64,000 nucleotides of DNA from Druceiella hillmani (taxonomy: Eukaryota; Arthropoda; Insecta; Lepidoptera; Hepialidae). The translations under genes and the position numbers were made by a program. The notes beneath the pieces were generated by a model. The model was not told where the DNA came from. It saw only the letters and a program-made list of their open reading frames with translations, and made no database searches. The stretch lies in the NCBI GenBank assembly GCA_039881145.1, contig JAYKKI010000003.1, positions 10,998,501-11,062,500 on the forward strand. The letters are read 5' to 3'. Shown here piece after piece: positions 1 to 12,666 of this stretch (its first letter is position 1; every line of letters begins with the position of its first letter).

Positions 1-3000
1 GTTAAGTACAAATAACCCAAATATATCAAAACGATATTGTTGTAATTCCATACATAAATGATTTTAAATAAATTATGTGGACAGTACTGTTATATTAAAA
101 TATGAGGAAACGAATGAATATTTTTTTTCTTAATTATTACAAACTTGACATATTTAACACAGTTAAGAACTTTCCTTCAATAACATTCTAACTGTGATTT
201 TATAAATTTAGATAAAATAAAATGTTGGGTTAAAGAATTGAAATACAACATTGCACATTTTTCAAATTGGACCTATGAATAAATTACTAATAGCAGACAG
301 TTCAACTTTTTCGACCTTATTTGTATGTATTACCTACTCTTGTTGACACTATGAGTAATATATAACAAATCTCAGAAAATAACATTAAATGTGAGACAGG
401 CGCTACATTTTCATTGGTAAATATTGAGTTTTAAATAAAACTACTTAGAAAATGAAAGACGAAAACAATCAAAAGGAATAACAGTAATGTGGTGTCATTA
501 AGGATGAAATGATTAATTTATCTTGCCATCAGTTATTAAGACGATTTCCATCGAAAGCTTGTTATAGTCGACAGCGGTGTTTGAATAAAGGAAATCGTTA
601 ATAAATTACCTTGTAAAACCTTTTATACCGTTAATTCATATTAGGTAATTTTGGTCAAACTTTTCCAAGTAGCTCACTTCCTCTAATCGATCTCAACACA
701 TAATATCTCAAAGCTTAAATTGAACTCTTTTTTTCTGCAGTGTTTGAAAGTTTTTTGTGCTTAGATACATTTATTTTTCGGAATGATTAAAATTGATCAA
801 CGCCAAATGATATGAAGCGGAAGGCGTAATTTATAAAGAGGAGAATTTTTTCAATAAAACTTTTTTTGGCAAATGGCTCAAAGTTTTCAGTCAAAATTAT
901 TTTTATAGAATTTTTTTTTATAAGATTGCTTACTTTTTTATAATTGATGCAGCATTTTTATTTTTTTCTCAACCTGAGACGAACTTAATTTCCCAATACC
1001 TATGTATGTATGGGGATATTATCTTTTCATATTTGTAGTTTATTTGAATAAGACACGGGTATATAATGGAAAACTCAAAATGTTTCAAAAAGTAACGCAA
1101 CCGTGAATAAATATTGAATAAAACATAAATACTTAAACCGCCTCTAATAATTATTGAAAGCACAGAAAGTGACAATTCGAGTATTACGATCATTTTTAAT
1201 AAGTACTCTTTATGAAAGCACATGATGTGTTGAAATCGCTACTCAGCACAATGACAAATTTATGTGTATAAAAAGTAAACTAATTTTTATTTAATATAAT
1301 ACCGTAGATTTTGTCTAATTTATTTCGGCTACATCTTCAAATAAGTAAGTAGGATTCATTAAAATACTATATGCCTTCCTCATAAAGAGTTACTCGCTTA
1401 TGTCATCTCGACCATTTCTCTCATATTTGAGTTTGCCGCCTAACTCCTTCAACGCATTCTTGCTGTATGACTATCATCACTGATTTAATGGTATTATAAG
1501 TTGTCTACAAGCAAAAAATTACATTCAAAGTTAGCTAAAAGGAAAACCACCGTCAATTTTAGACATTCTTGAGAAATGCGGCATACTAGACAAATCAAGA
1601 AAAGAACTAACACTGGATTTTTTTCACAGCATGTGATGCTAATGACATAATATATACGAAGAGAAAATAATTAAGTCAGACCTCAGCATGCGATTCTATT
1701 GCTGAAAATTAATCATTTGTGCTAACAGCAAACCAAAATTTGCCTTACCATTAATATTTCAACTCGGTATTGATATTCAGTCCATGATCAATCTCAGAAA
1801 TTGTAACTTAATAAATAAAGTTATAAGTCTAAGTGTCAATGTGCATTCCACCATCACACCAGATTTACGAAATATCAATCTACAACAACTTTATAACAAA
1901 ATGCATGCTAAATTTCCTATTATAATTCATTAACCATCCATCAAGCCTAATTCACAAAACAGGGAGGAAACATTATATTAAAACTATTAGATTACTTGTT
2001 TACTTGTCTACTATGCAGCATGTTTTAAATTACCATATAACTCTTAACAGATAAAGGAGAAATGCGAATTAATAATTGCCCAGGCCTACACCAATCAAAA
2101 AAGCACTTAGTTCAAACGCTACAAATAATATAAAAATGTAGTGATAATTTGCACAAAAGTACATAAAGATGAACAAGCAAAACCAAACAAACCAAATGCT
2201 GTCAATAAGCTTGACTTTTCCATGATTCCAAAATGTCTTCCATTAAATACATGGCAAAGCGCTATTCTTTCTCTATAATCTAAATAAAATATGGCATCAA
2301 TTTCCAGTCATCGCGAAAAATATAATGAGGAAATATATTCTTTCCAATTCATGTTGTGCTAAGATTTTAAAAAATATCGAGCTTTTCCAATTTTCTGTCT
2401 ATGAAACTTTATCAGGTTTCAACAGCGTATTTCTATTAATTTATAACCTATTTATAGTGTCAGCTAAAAAAGACAAAGAACACACAGAATTCCTTTTTGC
2501 ATTCTGTTGCATATAACGCTTAAAATGTGGTATTAAGACCTATTTCATGTAATTTCGAAAATGGGTATTAAGCACACAAAAACCAAGTTGCAGTTACTGT
2601 GAACTATCAAAATCAATTATAATATAAGTGGAAATATATTTCTTAATATTATGTATTATTACTGTACTAAAATTGCACATCTACAATATCTACTCTAATT
2701 ATAATTAATATAATTGCCAATGAAGACTGGGATGCTACACCATTAGTGGATTTATTGAAAAACTTGACGCTGTATTGCTTTAAGACAAATTGCGTTGAAA
2801 TAAAAATATTAATTAGAAAATTTAATTTAAGATTGGAAAACCTGTCAGATAAGAATAATTTAATTTAATTTAGATAAAAAATAAAAAAATAAAAAATTAA
2901 AAATTTAAATATATCTATTAATAATACAAGAACATATTACATCTATATATCGGCTTACGAAATCGATTGGGAGCAAACGACGTGGAACTTTATAATTACT

Positions 3001-5574
3001 CCTTTTAGATGTTATAATCAGATAAATAAATAATATCAAAATAAAAGTGCTTTTTTAAATGTCACATATAATTGTGATAGCACTGAATACTCCATCCAAT
3101 CTATTCATAATATCTGCAAATTTATTAAAATTACTATTACACACAAATAATCAGATCACCCTAAATTTGTAAATACAATAGTATCAATCTATAGTTCCAC
3201 GAACATTACAAATTTTTCTTACTAATGAGTCGGAGAATTAAATAGTTTTAGTAAGATTCTCACTTCACATTTTTTACCTTATTGCTCACAAATCACCTTA
3301 CAATAAATAGTTTTCATAATAATAATAAGTAAGATGTAGAATATCAATAAAATTTATAGTTATTTGTAAAATTATTTGAAATAAAGCTACGTTATAAAAA
3401 CCTTTTAAGTGAGGTCAACGAATCGACAATATATGCATTAAGTTTGAAAAATTTATGGAAGACCAATTTTTATTTGAAAACGTTTTGTATCAAATTCGAA
3501 TAGATAATTTACAAAAGTACTTTGTTTTCATTATATTTCGTAATACTGCTTATTTAATCTATTCAAAATCTATGTAAACATAGGTTGTGCACTTATTTTG
3601 TAAATAATTAAAAAAATATTTATTATCAAGTTTATTGCAACTTCAAGCTTCATTTCAGGTATCAAACTAAATTCACTAAGATCCAACAAACATTTCGGAA
3701 AATATTAATTTAAAAAAATAAAAGAAAATTTTTAAAACACCCCTACATCTTGATATTTCTTTTGTTAAATATCTAATAAAGAAAACCTAACAGGCTCCGT
3801 GAAGGAATCAATCAAGCAGAAAACATTACAAGAAAAATATTTCAAGGAGATGTTTCGTCGGACACTGAATGGATATTTTTACTTGGAAACATTGTTTTTT
3901 TCACGTCATCATGAATTCGACATTTATTGACATCAGTGACCATGAAGGTATTAATATATTGTTATGATGTCTGTAGGATAATTGTAGCCGAAAATCTGAA
4001 AATGTATTTCGTCGCTGGTATTTATAAAAATAATCTCTTATATTGCACACAAATTGTCGTTGTTTAGAAGAAACATTTTTTTTCTTGTGTGTGGATGTTA
4101 ACAGAAATTATCCTTAGAAGTAATAAAAAAAGGAAATTGCTAAAATAATTAGCCAGAGTTTCTATTTGTCTTTAACCATATATTTCATAAATGTCTAATG
4201 ATAATTCTAAATATTACTTTAAAAAAAACTTCTCATATTCTTGTTTTCATCAATTTTCCTTTCTCTGATTTCACTTAACACTCTGGTGACCATCAAATGG
4301 GTTACAGTCTTTAATAAAAATGATGTTGAAATTACTGAATAAAGTTGAAAATATTTGCAAACCCGACGCCGCTTTTACCGAAAGTTGAAAGCTACGTGCA
4401 GAAGCACAAGAGACACTTAAAATATTTCCTTCTAACAGGGTAACAAAATGTAATGGAATGAATCGTTTCGCTACTTTGATTGTATTGAAAGCCAGTGGCT
4501 TGTTTACTTTTGAAACTTCTATTACTCGACGTTATGATTTTAGTGAATCAAGCAAAATAAATATAACACCGTGAGTATATGAACTAGGTAAATTTCAATC
4601 AAGTTTAAACGAGTTTACGTATGATTTAAGATTCATTATTTGAAATTTATTTATTAAATTTAATCATACTAAGTTAAACTACTAGTGCTACTAAATTATT
4701 TTCAAAAGTTTTCATCATTGGCAGAGTCAGGATCAGAAAATAAGGATGGAAGATAGGGAAGGGATCTGCTAAACAGTGAATAGTGGACCATCGACTTTGG
4801 ACTCATTCCACTCATCTGGATGCGATTTGTATATTTCTTACTTTTGTAAAAAGTGTAATAACTATTTTATTATAATAATGAACTTAATCGACCATTATTG
4901 AAACACAAAGGAAAATCATTTTCATTATTCTACAAGGAATCAAGTATCTTCCTAATGTTTTTTTATTAACTACATTCATATTAACATTTTTTGAATTGAT
5001 TAAATACTTATGAAATAATAAAATTTCTGTTTAGCTCAATCCAATTCCGTTATCACATTAAATAGTAATAATATACTGTAGAACTACTGACGAAGAACTT
5101 ATATTTTTTTAAAAGATATAGGTTGTCAAGAGACTTTAGTATGTGGTGTATTTTATTGAGGTCCAAACTAGTTGAATAAAACTCGATCGTTTTCGCTATT
5201 CGCGTTATCAAAAGCATTTGAAATAATCAAATATATTATATTAAATTCTAAGTTTACCGGCAGAAAGTGTCTTAATTATGTAAGTACTTAGAAGTGAAGC
5301 CACTTAAACGTATCAAGCGTGGAGTACGTGCCATTAATCTGTATGTTCTGGTTCGGTGAAATGATACTCTATAGATACATACAAACTATTTAAATAATTT
5401 CAAATAATGCGATTGTTTATATATTGCGTGTTTTTAATACAAAGAAAAGAATTATATAAATATCATTAATATTTTTAACTGACGACAATTAAGATTTCTT
5501 TGAAATAAAACTGACAAACTCTTGAAGCAAAAACTTATTTTATAATAGTAAAATAAATAAGGGAGAGACCAATA
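1..5574. other. AT-rich DNA without recognised genes
   Basis: Only short chance open frames are present. An A/T low-complexity patch lies at about 2870-2920. A short minus-strand frame at about 1325-1450 looks protein-like for 20-40 codons but is broken and unrecognised. Confidence 0.6.
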
Positions 5575-5586
5575 CATGACACAACA

Positions 5587-5653
5587 ATGGACAAAACTGA
5601 TAATGAAACACACCCAGAAAATTATAAAAAAAGATTTGCTTTTAAGGTCTGTG
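5587..5653 (+). CDS. Possible first coding exon with a consensus donor
   Basis: ACAACAATGG gives a good insect-type start context at 5587. The reading (MDKTDNETHPENYKKRFAFK, then VC) runs 67 nt to CTGTG|GTAAGT (donor at 5654), in phase 1. An overlapping frame from an ATG 12-13 bases upstream is also open, through the donor to a TAG about 110 nt on. The peptide is short, charged and unrecognised. In 64 kb of AT-rich DNA such a coincidence is quite possible. Confidence 0.22.
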
Positions 5654-8600
5654 GTAAGTAAGCACTTTTCTCATTTGTTCACTTAGTGTATTTAATATAA
5701 ACTTACTTCATCAACAATTGAGCTTTAATATATAAAATAAACCAATGGCTTTATTCTTATTTTATAAGATCATTTGTATCCAAATATATACTGTTTAGTC
5801 TAAAAGAATGATTAAACGAAAATGTGGAGTTTATCTATTAAGATAGTTTTCATTTTCTTAAGTCAACTTTAAACATGACATTAAATATATTAAATAATCT
5901 ATATTAAATTATACTCAATTTAAGTGCACTCACCGCTTCCAGTAATCGACGAAAGAAAACAACTAATATCACCATGCTGTTTGTCCTGTAAATATGTTCT
6001 TTGACACAGGACGTCAAACGATCCTCTAAAAAAATATTTTATTTTATGTAGAAAAACATTTCTTTTACAAGGTTATTTTTGCTTTTTGAATACTAACATT
6101 GAACCATGAAAGCATTCAGGCGTGTTATGTGCTTTAAGGAATATTCTCGTCATTCTCGATCACTCGTAATAAGATATCATATTTTTACAAACACAAAACT
6201 TAGCAAAATGTTAAGCTTGGTACGGGTGGAGCCCATAACTCTAACAAAAATTTCCACTACATTATAGGCGTTACAAATATGTACAACCGTGCCAAATTTC
6301 AGTTCTATAGGAATACTAATCTGGGAGTTAATGAGCGGTGACAAATAGGTGGAGAGACGGACACGGTGAAACTATATGGATTTCGAGTTTAGCTACGAAA
6401 GTTCTAGGAGCAAAGGCACATCGCGTTCCTTAAATACTTTGACCCGCTTCGGTTGTCGCATTTTCACCGACAAAGATGACTTGCCAATAATTCTGGCAAG
6501 AATCAAGCAGTTAATTCGTTTATTTTAATTTACCGTTTTTTTTCTTATCTTCATATAAATAAAAAAAATTCAATACCATTATCAGATAACAATACCAGTT
6601 AATATGATGTATTAAGGAACCTGCAAAGAGCGTTTTTTTATTGATTCATGAAATGCGCTGATAATTATTATAAATATATATTCCAAATTTTACTGAAGTT
6701 ATTTACGTACTTTAATCGAAAATTATGGTCTCCTTAGACTCATTGTAAGCATTCCATATTATTTGACGATATTTTAAATGGTTAAGTAGTGGGAAAAGAA
6801 ATCAATCAAAAAATTAAGAAGGTAATGCATCATTCTATTTTCTTTTTACCATTTCCGAAAGAGTTCAAGAGATGCAAATAATTTCTGTGGAGTAATCATT
6901 CGGAAGTATTATTAAAAATAAAAGTGAAATTTCTAGTAAACAATTATTTATCCTTACAAAAATACTTTCAAACTTATAAAATAACTTGCAAGTGTGTAAA
7001 GTTACATCATGTATAATACATCACTTATTTTATGTATAACATAAACAATATGAAATAAATATAAATTTATTTTAGTTGTTAGTTAAAAAACAATATTTTC
7101 TAACCATCCAACTAATCACAGAAGATGCTATAGGGTATTTGGCATAGATCGTTGAATCTCTTCCAACAATCTCAAAGGTATAGAAATAATGTGTGATTGA
7201 AAGAAGCTAGGTCGGTACCACGTTTTTATATAAGTTGAAGTCATTATAAATGTCGCACGTAACCTTGCATTAATTTTTTTCACACTTTTCGTGCGGATGA
7301 CCTCTGCCTGCATCTGGTGCTAGTTATCGAGTCCAACGAAGAGCGATTATCACGAATTGCATTTTTGCATGTCTGTTACCCAATGTATTTTTACATATTC
7401 GTTGTCCAATATTATGCAGATACTAAAATCTGGTTGATTTGATACAATACTCTTCTTCATCCCTATTAAAATTCACGAGTATCGAATAAGACTAGAAACG
7501 AATTAAATATTTGTATCTTTTTTGAAATACCCGAATATTAGCCAGATACAAGTATATTCTATTCAGAACGAACTACAAAACAGATGGAAAAATCAGTATC
7601 AAAGTCTTCAGAATTTTGTTCAAAAAACTTGCCATTAAATATTTTTCAAAGATTATACTAAAAATTATTTTAATGAAAATTTATATAACATTTTTGTTTT
7701 CAATTATTATATATACAATTTTATGCTACAACAGAAAAAAATATTTTTTGTATGTAAAAACTTTCCACAGAAAGCTAGAATCTGGAAGATGTTTAAAATA
7801 GACTTGTCATTCGATTTATTTCTACTTTTTTTGGAAATCCAAATTAACTGATTGTTTTTCTATAGTCGTATTGATTGAGCCTAAGAAATTTCCGTCCAAA
7901 AATAGCAAAATCAGTGCAACTCTAAACAGATGAGCCTACGTGTCACTTAAGTCTAGGAGTGAGAATTGTTCTAGCGCACTATGTTCTTGTGCACCAAAAA
8001 TATAAAGCAGAAATGCATATAGCAGTATTTCACATAAAAGCGATATTAAGGGAATATTTTTGCCACAAAATGTGTGTCTTCAGAATATTAGAGTCCAGGT
8101 GCCTTACACAAGTTCTACTGTTGCAAAAGTTCAGTATGATAATGATTATAACAATGACTTAAACAAATTTAAACAATTTGGCTTAATCATCTGATGTATG
8201 CAAAGTGAAGAAAAAGTAAATATTATTGGAAACTTGTCACGTGTATATTTGAATTTTGTTTTAATTTTTAAAAAACTCAATGAGACAATGAGGCGAGTCA
8301 TTAAGCGAGAAAACGTGTTGTAAAAATTTATAAAATATGAAGTAAATAATTCCTGTCAAATTTCTTAGCCGTTATTATTTCAAGATCTTTTCGCTTAATG
8401 TTTTCATCAATATTTTTCTCTAATCATCTCGATATTTCTTTTATGTTTTTAAAATACAGACAGTAATTTTGAAATTTTATTGAAAAATCGTAGGTATTCT
8501 CAATATTACAAATCATTATTTTATACGAGCGCGAGTTGAGACCCTTTCTGCTTCACATATATTATTGACTACATTACAATAAAACAACTAAATACAAAAT

Positions 8601-9690
8601 ACAAAAAAGCAAAGATATTTTATTTAGCTATTATCACAAATTCGAATAAAAATTATCATTTTATATTAGTTCCCAGACTTAATGTTTTGAATGTATATAG
8701 AATTAATAATGTCACATAAGCGTTGCATTGCACTAGTTTCTGTAATTATTTTTGATAAAATTGTTGTTTGACATATTGTAAGACATTTGTATTATCCTTT
8801 TTGAGGTAATTCATTTGTTTTGAAAATATGGTAATAATATTTCACAGACAAAATAATAAAAATAATCCACTCTCTAAATCAAAATATATGCTTTATGGAT
8901 TTCAACCTCTTGGTCAATGGTAAATACAATTAATAGTATATTATATGTAATAAAACATAGAAAAAATTAATAAATTTCTAGAATAAGAATGAGGATAAAT
9001 ATTTTTTTTGTTTTTCAATCTAAAGAAGTTTTCACAGAATTCTTACTTCTTATTGTTGCAGTTTAATAGAATTACGGCCAAATTAATTTTATTTAATACA
9101 TCTGAAGAACCCGGTATTGACACATATTGAGTAATTCGCTTGAGAAAAGTAAAATTCTAAAAAATATCTGACTTCCAAAAACAAGCCTCTTTACAAAGCA
9201 AGCCAAAAGATATCTTAATATATGTCTTAAAAATTGTATTAATTATATTGACACGCTGTTCAGTAGTTGAAAAATTTGAAGAGAAAAAATATACGTATTC
9301 TGTTAAAAAGAGACCTATGGCCATTTTGCTTGATGCTAAACACATGAAACTTACAAAATAATATAAACTGAAACATTAAAGAAAATTAAACAGATAATTT
9401 ACAATAATGATAAATAACATCAATATGTGCCTTAGAATTTGAAATTATTGTAATATTTGAATTTGTTTGAAATATTTGAAATTTGAACAAAAAAGTTAGT
9501 GTATTGATAGGTTGCTGTTAACGAGCTACCGGATACATGCGAAGCAAACATAACTTACAAATATATATTAATAAGCTCTGCCATGAAATCTAAATTGTAA
9601 ATGAAATGAAAGCCTAGAGACCCATTGAGTATATATTGGAGAACCCCAAGAAAAATGTAATCATTCATGTTTCCGTGCAGCTTTTTCAGT
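5654..9690. other. AT-rich DNA without recognised genes
   Basis: It holds the dispersed-repeat-like block at 6205-6425 and short chance ORFs. Nothing else is supported. Confidence 0.6.
6205..6425 (+). repeat. Dispersed-repeat-like segment
   Basis: The block contains 'gtgccaaatttcagttctataggaa' and a later 'gagagacggacac' string. Both are typical of abundant non-coding interspersed repeats in arthropod genomes. There are no coding features or clear termini. Confidence 0.35.
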
Positions 9691-9691
9691 G

Positions 9692-10300
9692 AAGTGTGAA
9701 GTGCATGAAAAATATTACATTGATTCTGGTGCCGCTAAGTATATGCTTATTTTTTTTATCAAGAAGCCACCTATATCAAGGATCGCTCTTGCAAATAATA
9801 TGAGAGTGTTAGTGGCGTAAACATAAATATAGATGACAGTAATAAAATACAAGTAAAAAGTATCTTATTTGGACCTAATGTCGCTCTTAATTTTCAGTAA
9901 ATGCAAGGATCAAATTTGAGTGTAAGCAAATTTTTCATACTCTGACATTCTACAGTAATTTTTTGATACCGTGGCTTTGTATAGTATAATATTATATCTA
10001 TATATATTTGAATCACCTAATTAACAATCTAGACTGATTAAATACAGACTAAAGAATATTTTATTTGTCCTTGAATTACAAATAAATCTTTATGTGATAT
10101 CGTCGTGTGAGATATCTGAATTTTAACAACGTAAATAATTTGACTGGTTGTTTCCATGGAATGATACTATTTACCGACAAAAAATGCCTGCACACAATGT
10201 CATGAAGGAAAATCACAGTCATTTATGATGCAGGTTCCTAAGCGACATACTCCTAGAACTAATACTTTCTGATAAACGGGGCTACCTGATCCATAAAAGG
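9692..10300 (+). mobile_element. Decayed Ty1/copia-type retrotransposon fragment (protease to pre-integrase)
   Basis: The segment beginning near 9692 reads KYYIDSGAAKYM, the aspartic-protease DSGA motif at codons 9722-9733. It continues in frame with IALANNMRVLVA to a stop at 9818. After a frameshift it reads IQVKSILFGPNVALN (from about 9847), like the copia 'nVLYVPnl' segment. Some 350 bp further, CHEGKSQSF (10198-10224) and, in another frame, LLELILSDKRGY (10250-10285) resemble the Cys/His knuckle and 'LELVHSD' segment of the GAG-pre-integrase region. The order and spacing (about 200 codons) agree with copia Pol. No integrase core, reverse transcriptase or LTR was recognised. It is an old truncated copy with stops and frameshifts. 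Confidence 0.68.
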
Positions 10301-12497
10301 TATTCATTGCAGGTATGAAATAATCCAATAATTTTATAGATAAAATAATTACAAAAGTCAGTCATTATTAATGAAAAAAAAAATTAATTTTTGAATATAT
10401 TTTGAAATATTAGGAACAGTAAAGAAAATTAGCCACGTAAAGAGATAAAATGATTTCAAACCACTAATGGCAAAGAAACTTGCAATTAGAATATACCAGA
10501 CTATCACACCGTATCATTTATGTATAAATGATCTCATAAAATACATGAATAATACATTTACAGAACGTGCAATATTTATGAATTTTGATGTAAAGTAGAA
10601 CAACAATATTGGGCAGATAACTGTGCTACGGTAACCTATAACATAAATAGATAACCAACAAAGTCATAATGAAAAAACCCTCTATTGAATAATAGACCGA
10701 ACATTTCTCACGGCGCCGAAACGGCCACTGCACGGACCGAACATATTTTTATCACAAGTGCCGGTAACCATTCCAAAAAAAATCGACTGAAGTGGCATCA
10801 CAAGTCGGTAAACATTCACTTTTTAGGATATGGTGATAACCTAAGTCATTATCGTTTGATATTACAACAAATTACTAAAAGTGAGAACGTCACTTTTCAA
10901 AAAGTACTTTTCAAAATTTCAAATTATCAGACTTACTGTGAAAATAGTTAACAAAACGTCCAACCTGAAACCGATATATAAAAAGGAACCAGGAGTGTAT
11001 TCAATACATAAGTCACTATATGAATTGAAATAAGCAACTGATGAGAAAATAAAAAAAAATTAGTTAAAAACTTAAAATATAATTTAATATGAAGGATTTA
11101 GACGTTGCCAAATAACGCGTTGGCTTAAATTTAAACGGAGAGGAACAATCAAGCAAGTTCTTAAAATATCAAGAGAAGTAGATTAAGAAAATTTCAAGCG
11201 ATATTGATATGCTGGGGTAAAAATCGGTGAAAATGAAAATTGATTCTGCTAATGAAACAACTCCGGTTACCGAAAAGAAGAAAGAAATTATTGCGTGTCA
11301 ACAAACTGTGAGCTTTTTTCTTATATTAAGCTCAAGCTTCGAGGCCCTAAATAGCCTACGAAATAAACATCTTCAGCGGAATCAAAGGAGTCATGAAGCA
11401 TTCACGAGGCACCAAAAGTTTTACGCTTTTGTATATAAAATATGACGTCTCAAAACTGATTCAATATAGATACGGCGCGGGCTCAGTTAGGGACACGCAG
11501 AATAGAAAATGATGGAATGGATATATTTTGTTATTTCCAGAATGAAGGCATAGCATGAAGCTCCCACAAATAGCAATCAGTGGCATTTTTTAGGCTAAAG
11601 CTAAATATATGTCTATGGTTGCGCCAGTACAAGAAGCTGTGGCAATTGCAGAGGGGATTGCGATGAAAATGAGCTTCTGATACTAAATAATAAAAAAGCG
11701 CGACGAAATTTTCAACAAGGTAATGTTATAAACCCATAAGCACATATATATAAGTTTCAATTTTAGTAAAGATTAAGTATGCAAGGTACATATTAAATTC
11801 AAATTGTGTTATGGATATCAAATGGTTGCCGTTATTTTAAGGAAAGTGATTACATTCGACGAATATTTACATTATAACTTACGAATGGAATTTACATTTT
11901 TGCAATCAGGTGAGTTTATTGAGTAATGGAACACAAAGTTATCTAATAGGGCGGCTTAGTACCCTTTACAGTGAACATCTTTTTGTCAATTAGTAGATCA
12001 CAAATCGTGCTATAATACTACCTAGTAATGTTTATAAAATATATGTCTGTCAGTTCTTATTTTCTACTTTCCCTCCTTTTTGCCTTTGCGTTACAATTGC
12101 ACACTATGTACTACACCCTCTATTTGTAAACCTAATTAAAGATAGTTAGAAATATGGTTTTTGAAAACACGTATATTTTATTTAATTTACCACCCATTTT
12201 TCTTCAAGATTACATGGTATCATTACGTAGTAACGTTTTTCTAGCTCCATAGGTATTAACGTTTTTCCACAAGGAGTCCTAACTCGGGAAAGATACGTTG
12301 TATCATTGTTGAGTTCCAGTAATCACTTTTCAACTCCACTATCAAAACTTGGATACTGCCCAGAACTAGAGAACATATAGTGAAAAATGAAATGAGCCCA
12401 TATTCGAGATCATATAACTTGATATAGAATTTGTGTAGGTTGAACAATTTTTTTATCCCATCCCCCCGTTTCATTTAATTTTTCTCTGTTATTATAT

Positions 12498-12547
12498 GTT
12501 GGGTACACAACATTCGGACCCAACACGATTGTTGTGTAGGACCAACC
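12498..12547. repeat. Imperfect inverted repeat next to a microsatellite
   Basis: gttgggtacacaaca (from 12498) is mirrored by tgttgtgtaggaccaac (to about 12545), with a small bulge. It lies 25 bp before the AC/AT tract. An open minus-strand frame runs through it, but the coding reading is not convincing. Confidence 0.55.
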
Positions 12548-12570
12548 TTGCGTCATTCCCATAAAGATAT

Positions 12571-12590
12571 TTACACACACACACACACAT

Positions 12591-12655
<65 letters not shown>
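12571..12655. repeat. Compound (AC)n(AT)n microsatellite
   Basis: An AC-rich part to about 12613 is followed by pure (AT)n to about 12654. The AC run explains a poly-Cys/Val open frame on the minus strand. Confidence 0.95.

Positions 12656-12666
<11 letters not shown>

Noticed and set aside
1325..1450. Minus-strand protein-like stretch (KELGGKLKYERNGRDDISE)
   Set aside because: Broken by a stop, short, without splice signals or recognised family.
7128..7313. Minus-strand frame with TYIKTWYRP, similar to part of the family at 23.5-24.6 kb
   Set aside because: Neighbouring family motifs (GALHxARW, LFDxxV) are not found on either side; a short resemblance only.
10685..11445. Two ORFs with a TATA-like box between them, considered as an LTR and gag start
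   Set aside because: No paired LTR, primer-binding site or gag/zinc-knuckle motif could be found.
12410..12610. Minus-strand frame starting with alternating Cys/Val
   Set aside because: The start is the (AC)n microsatellite. The remainder is unrecognised and crosses an inverted repeat.
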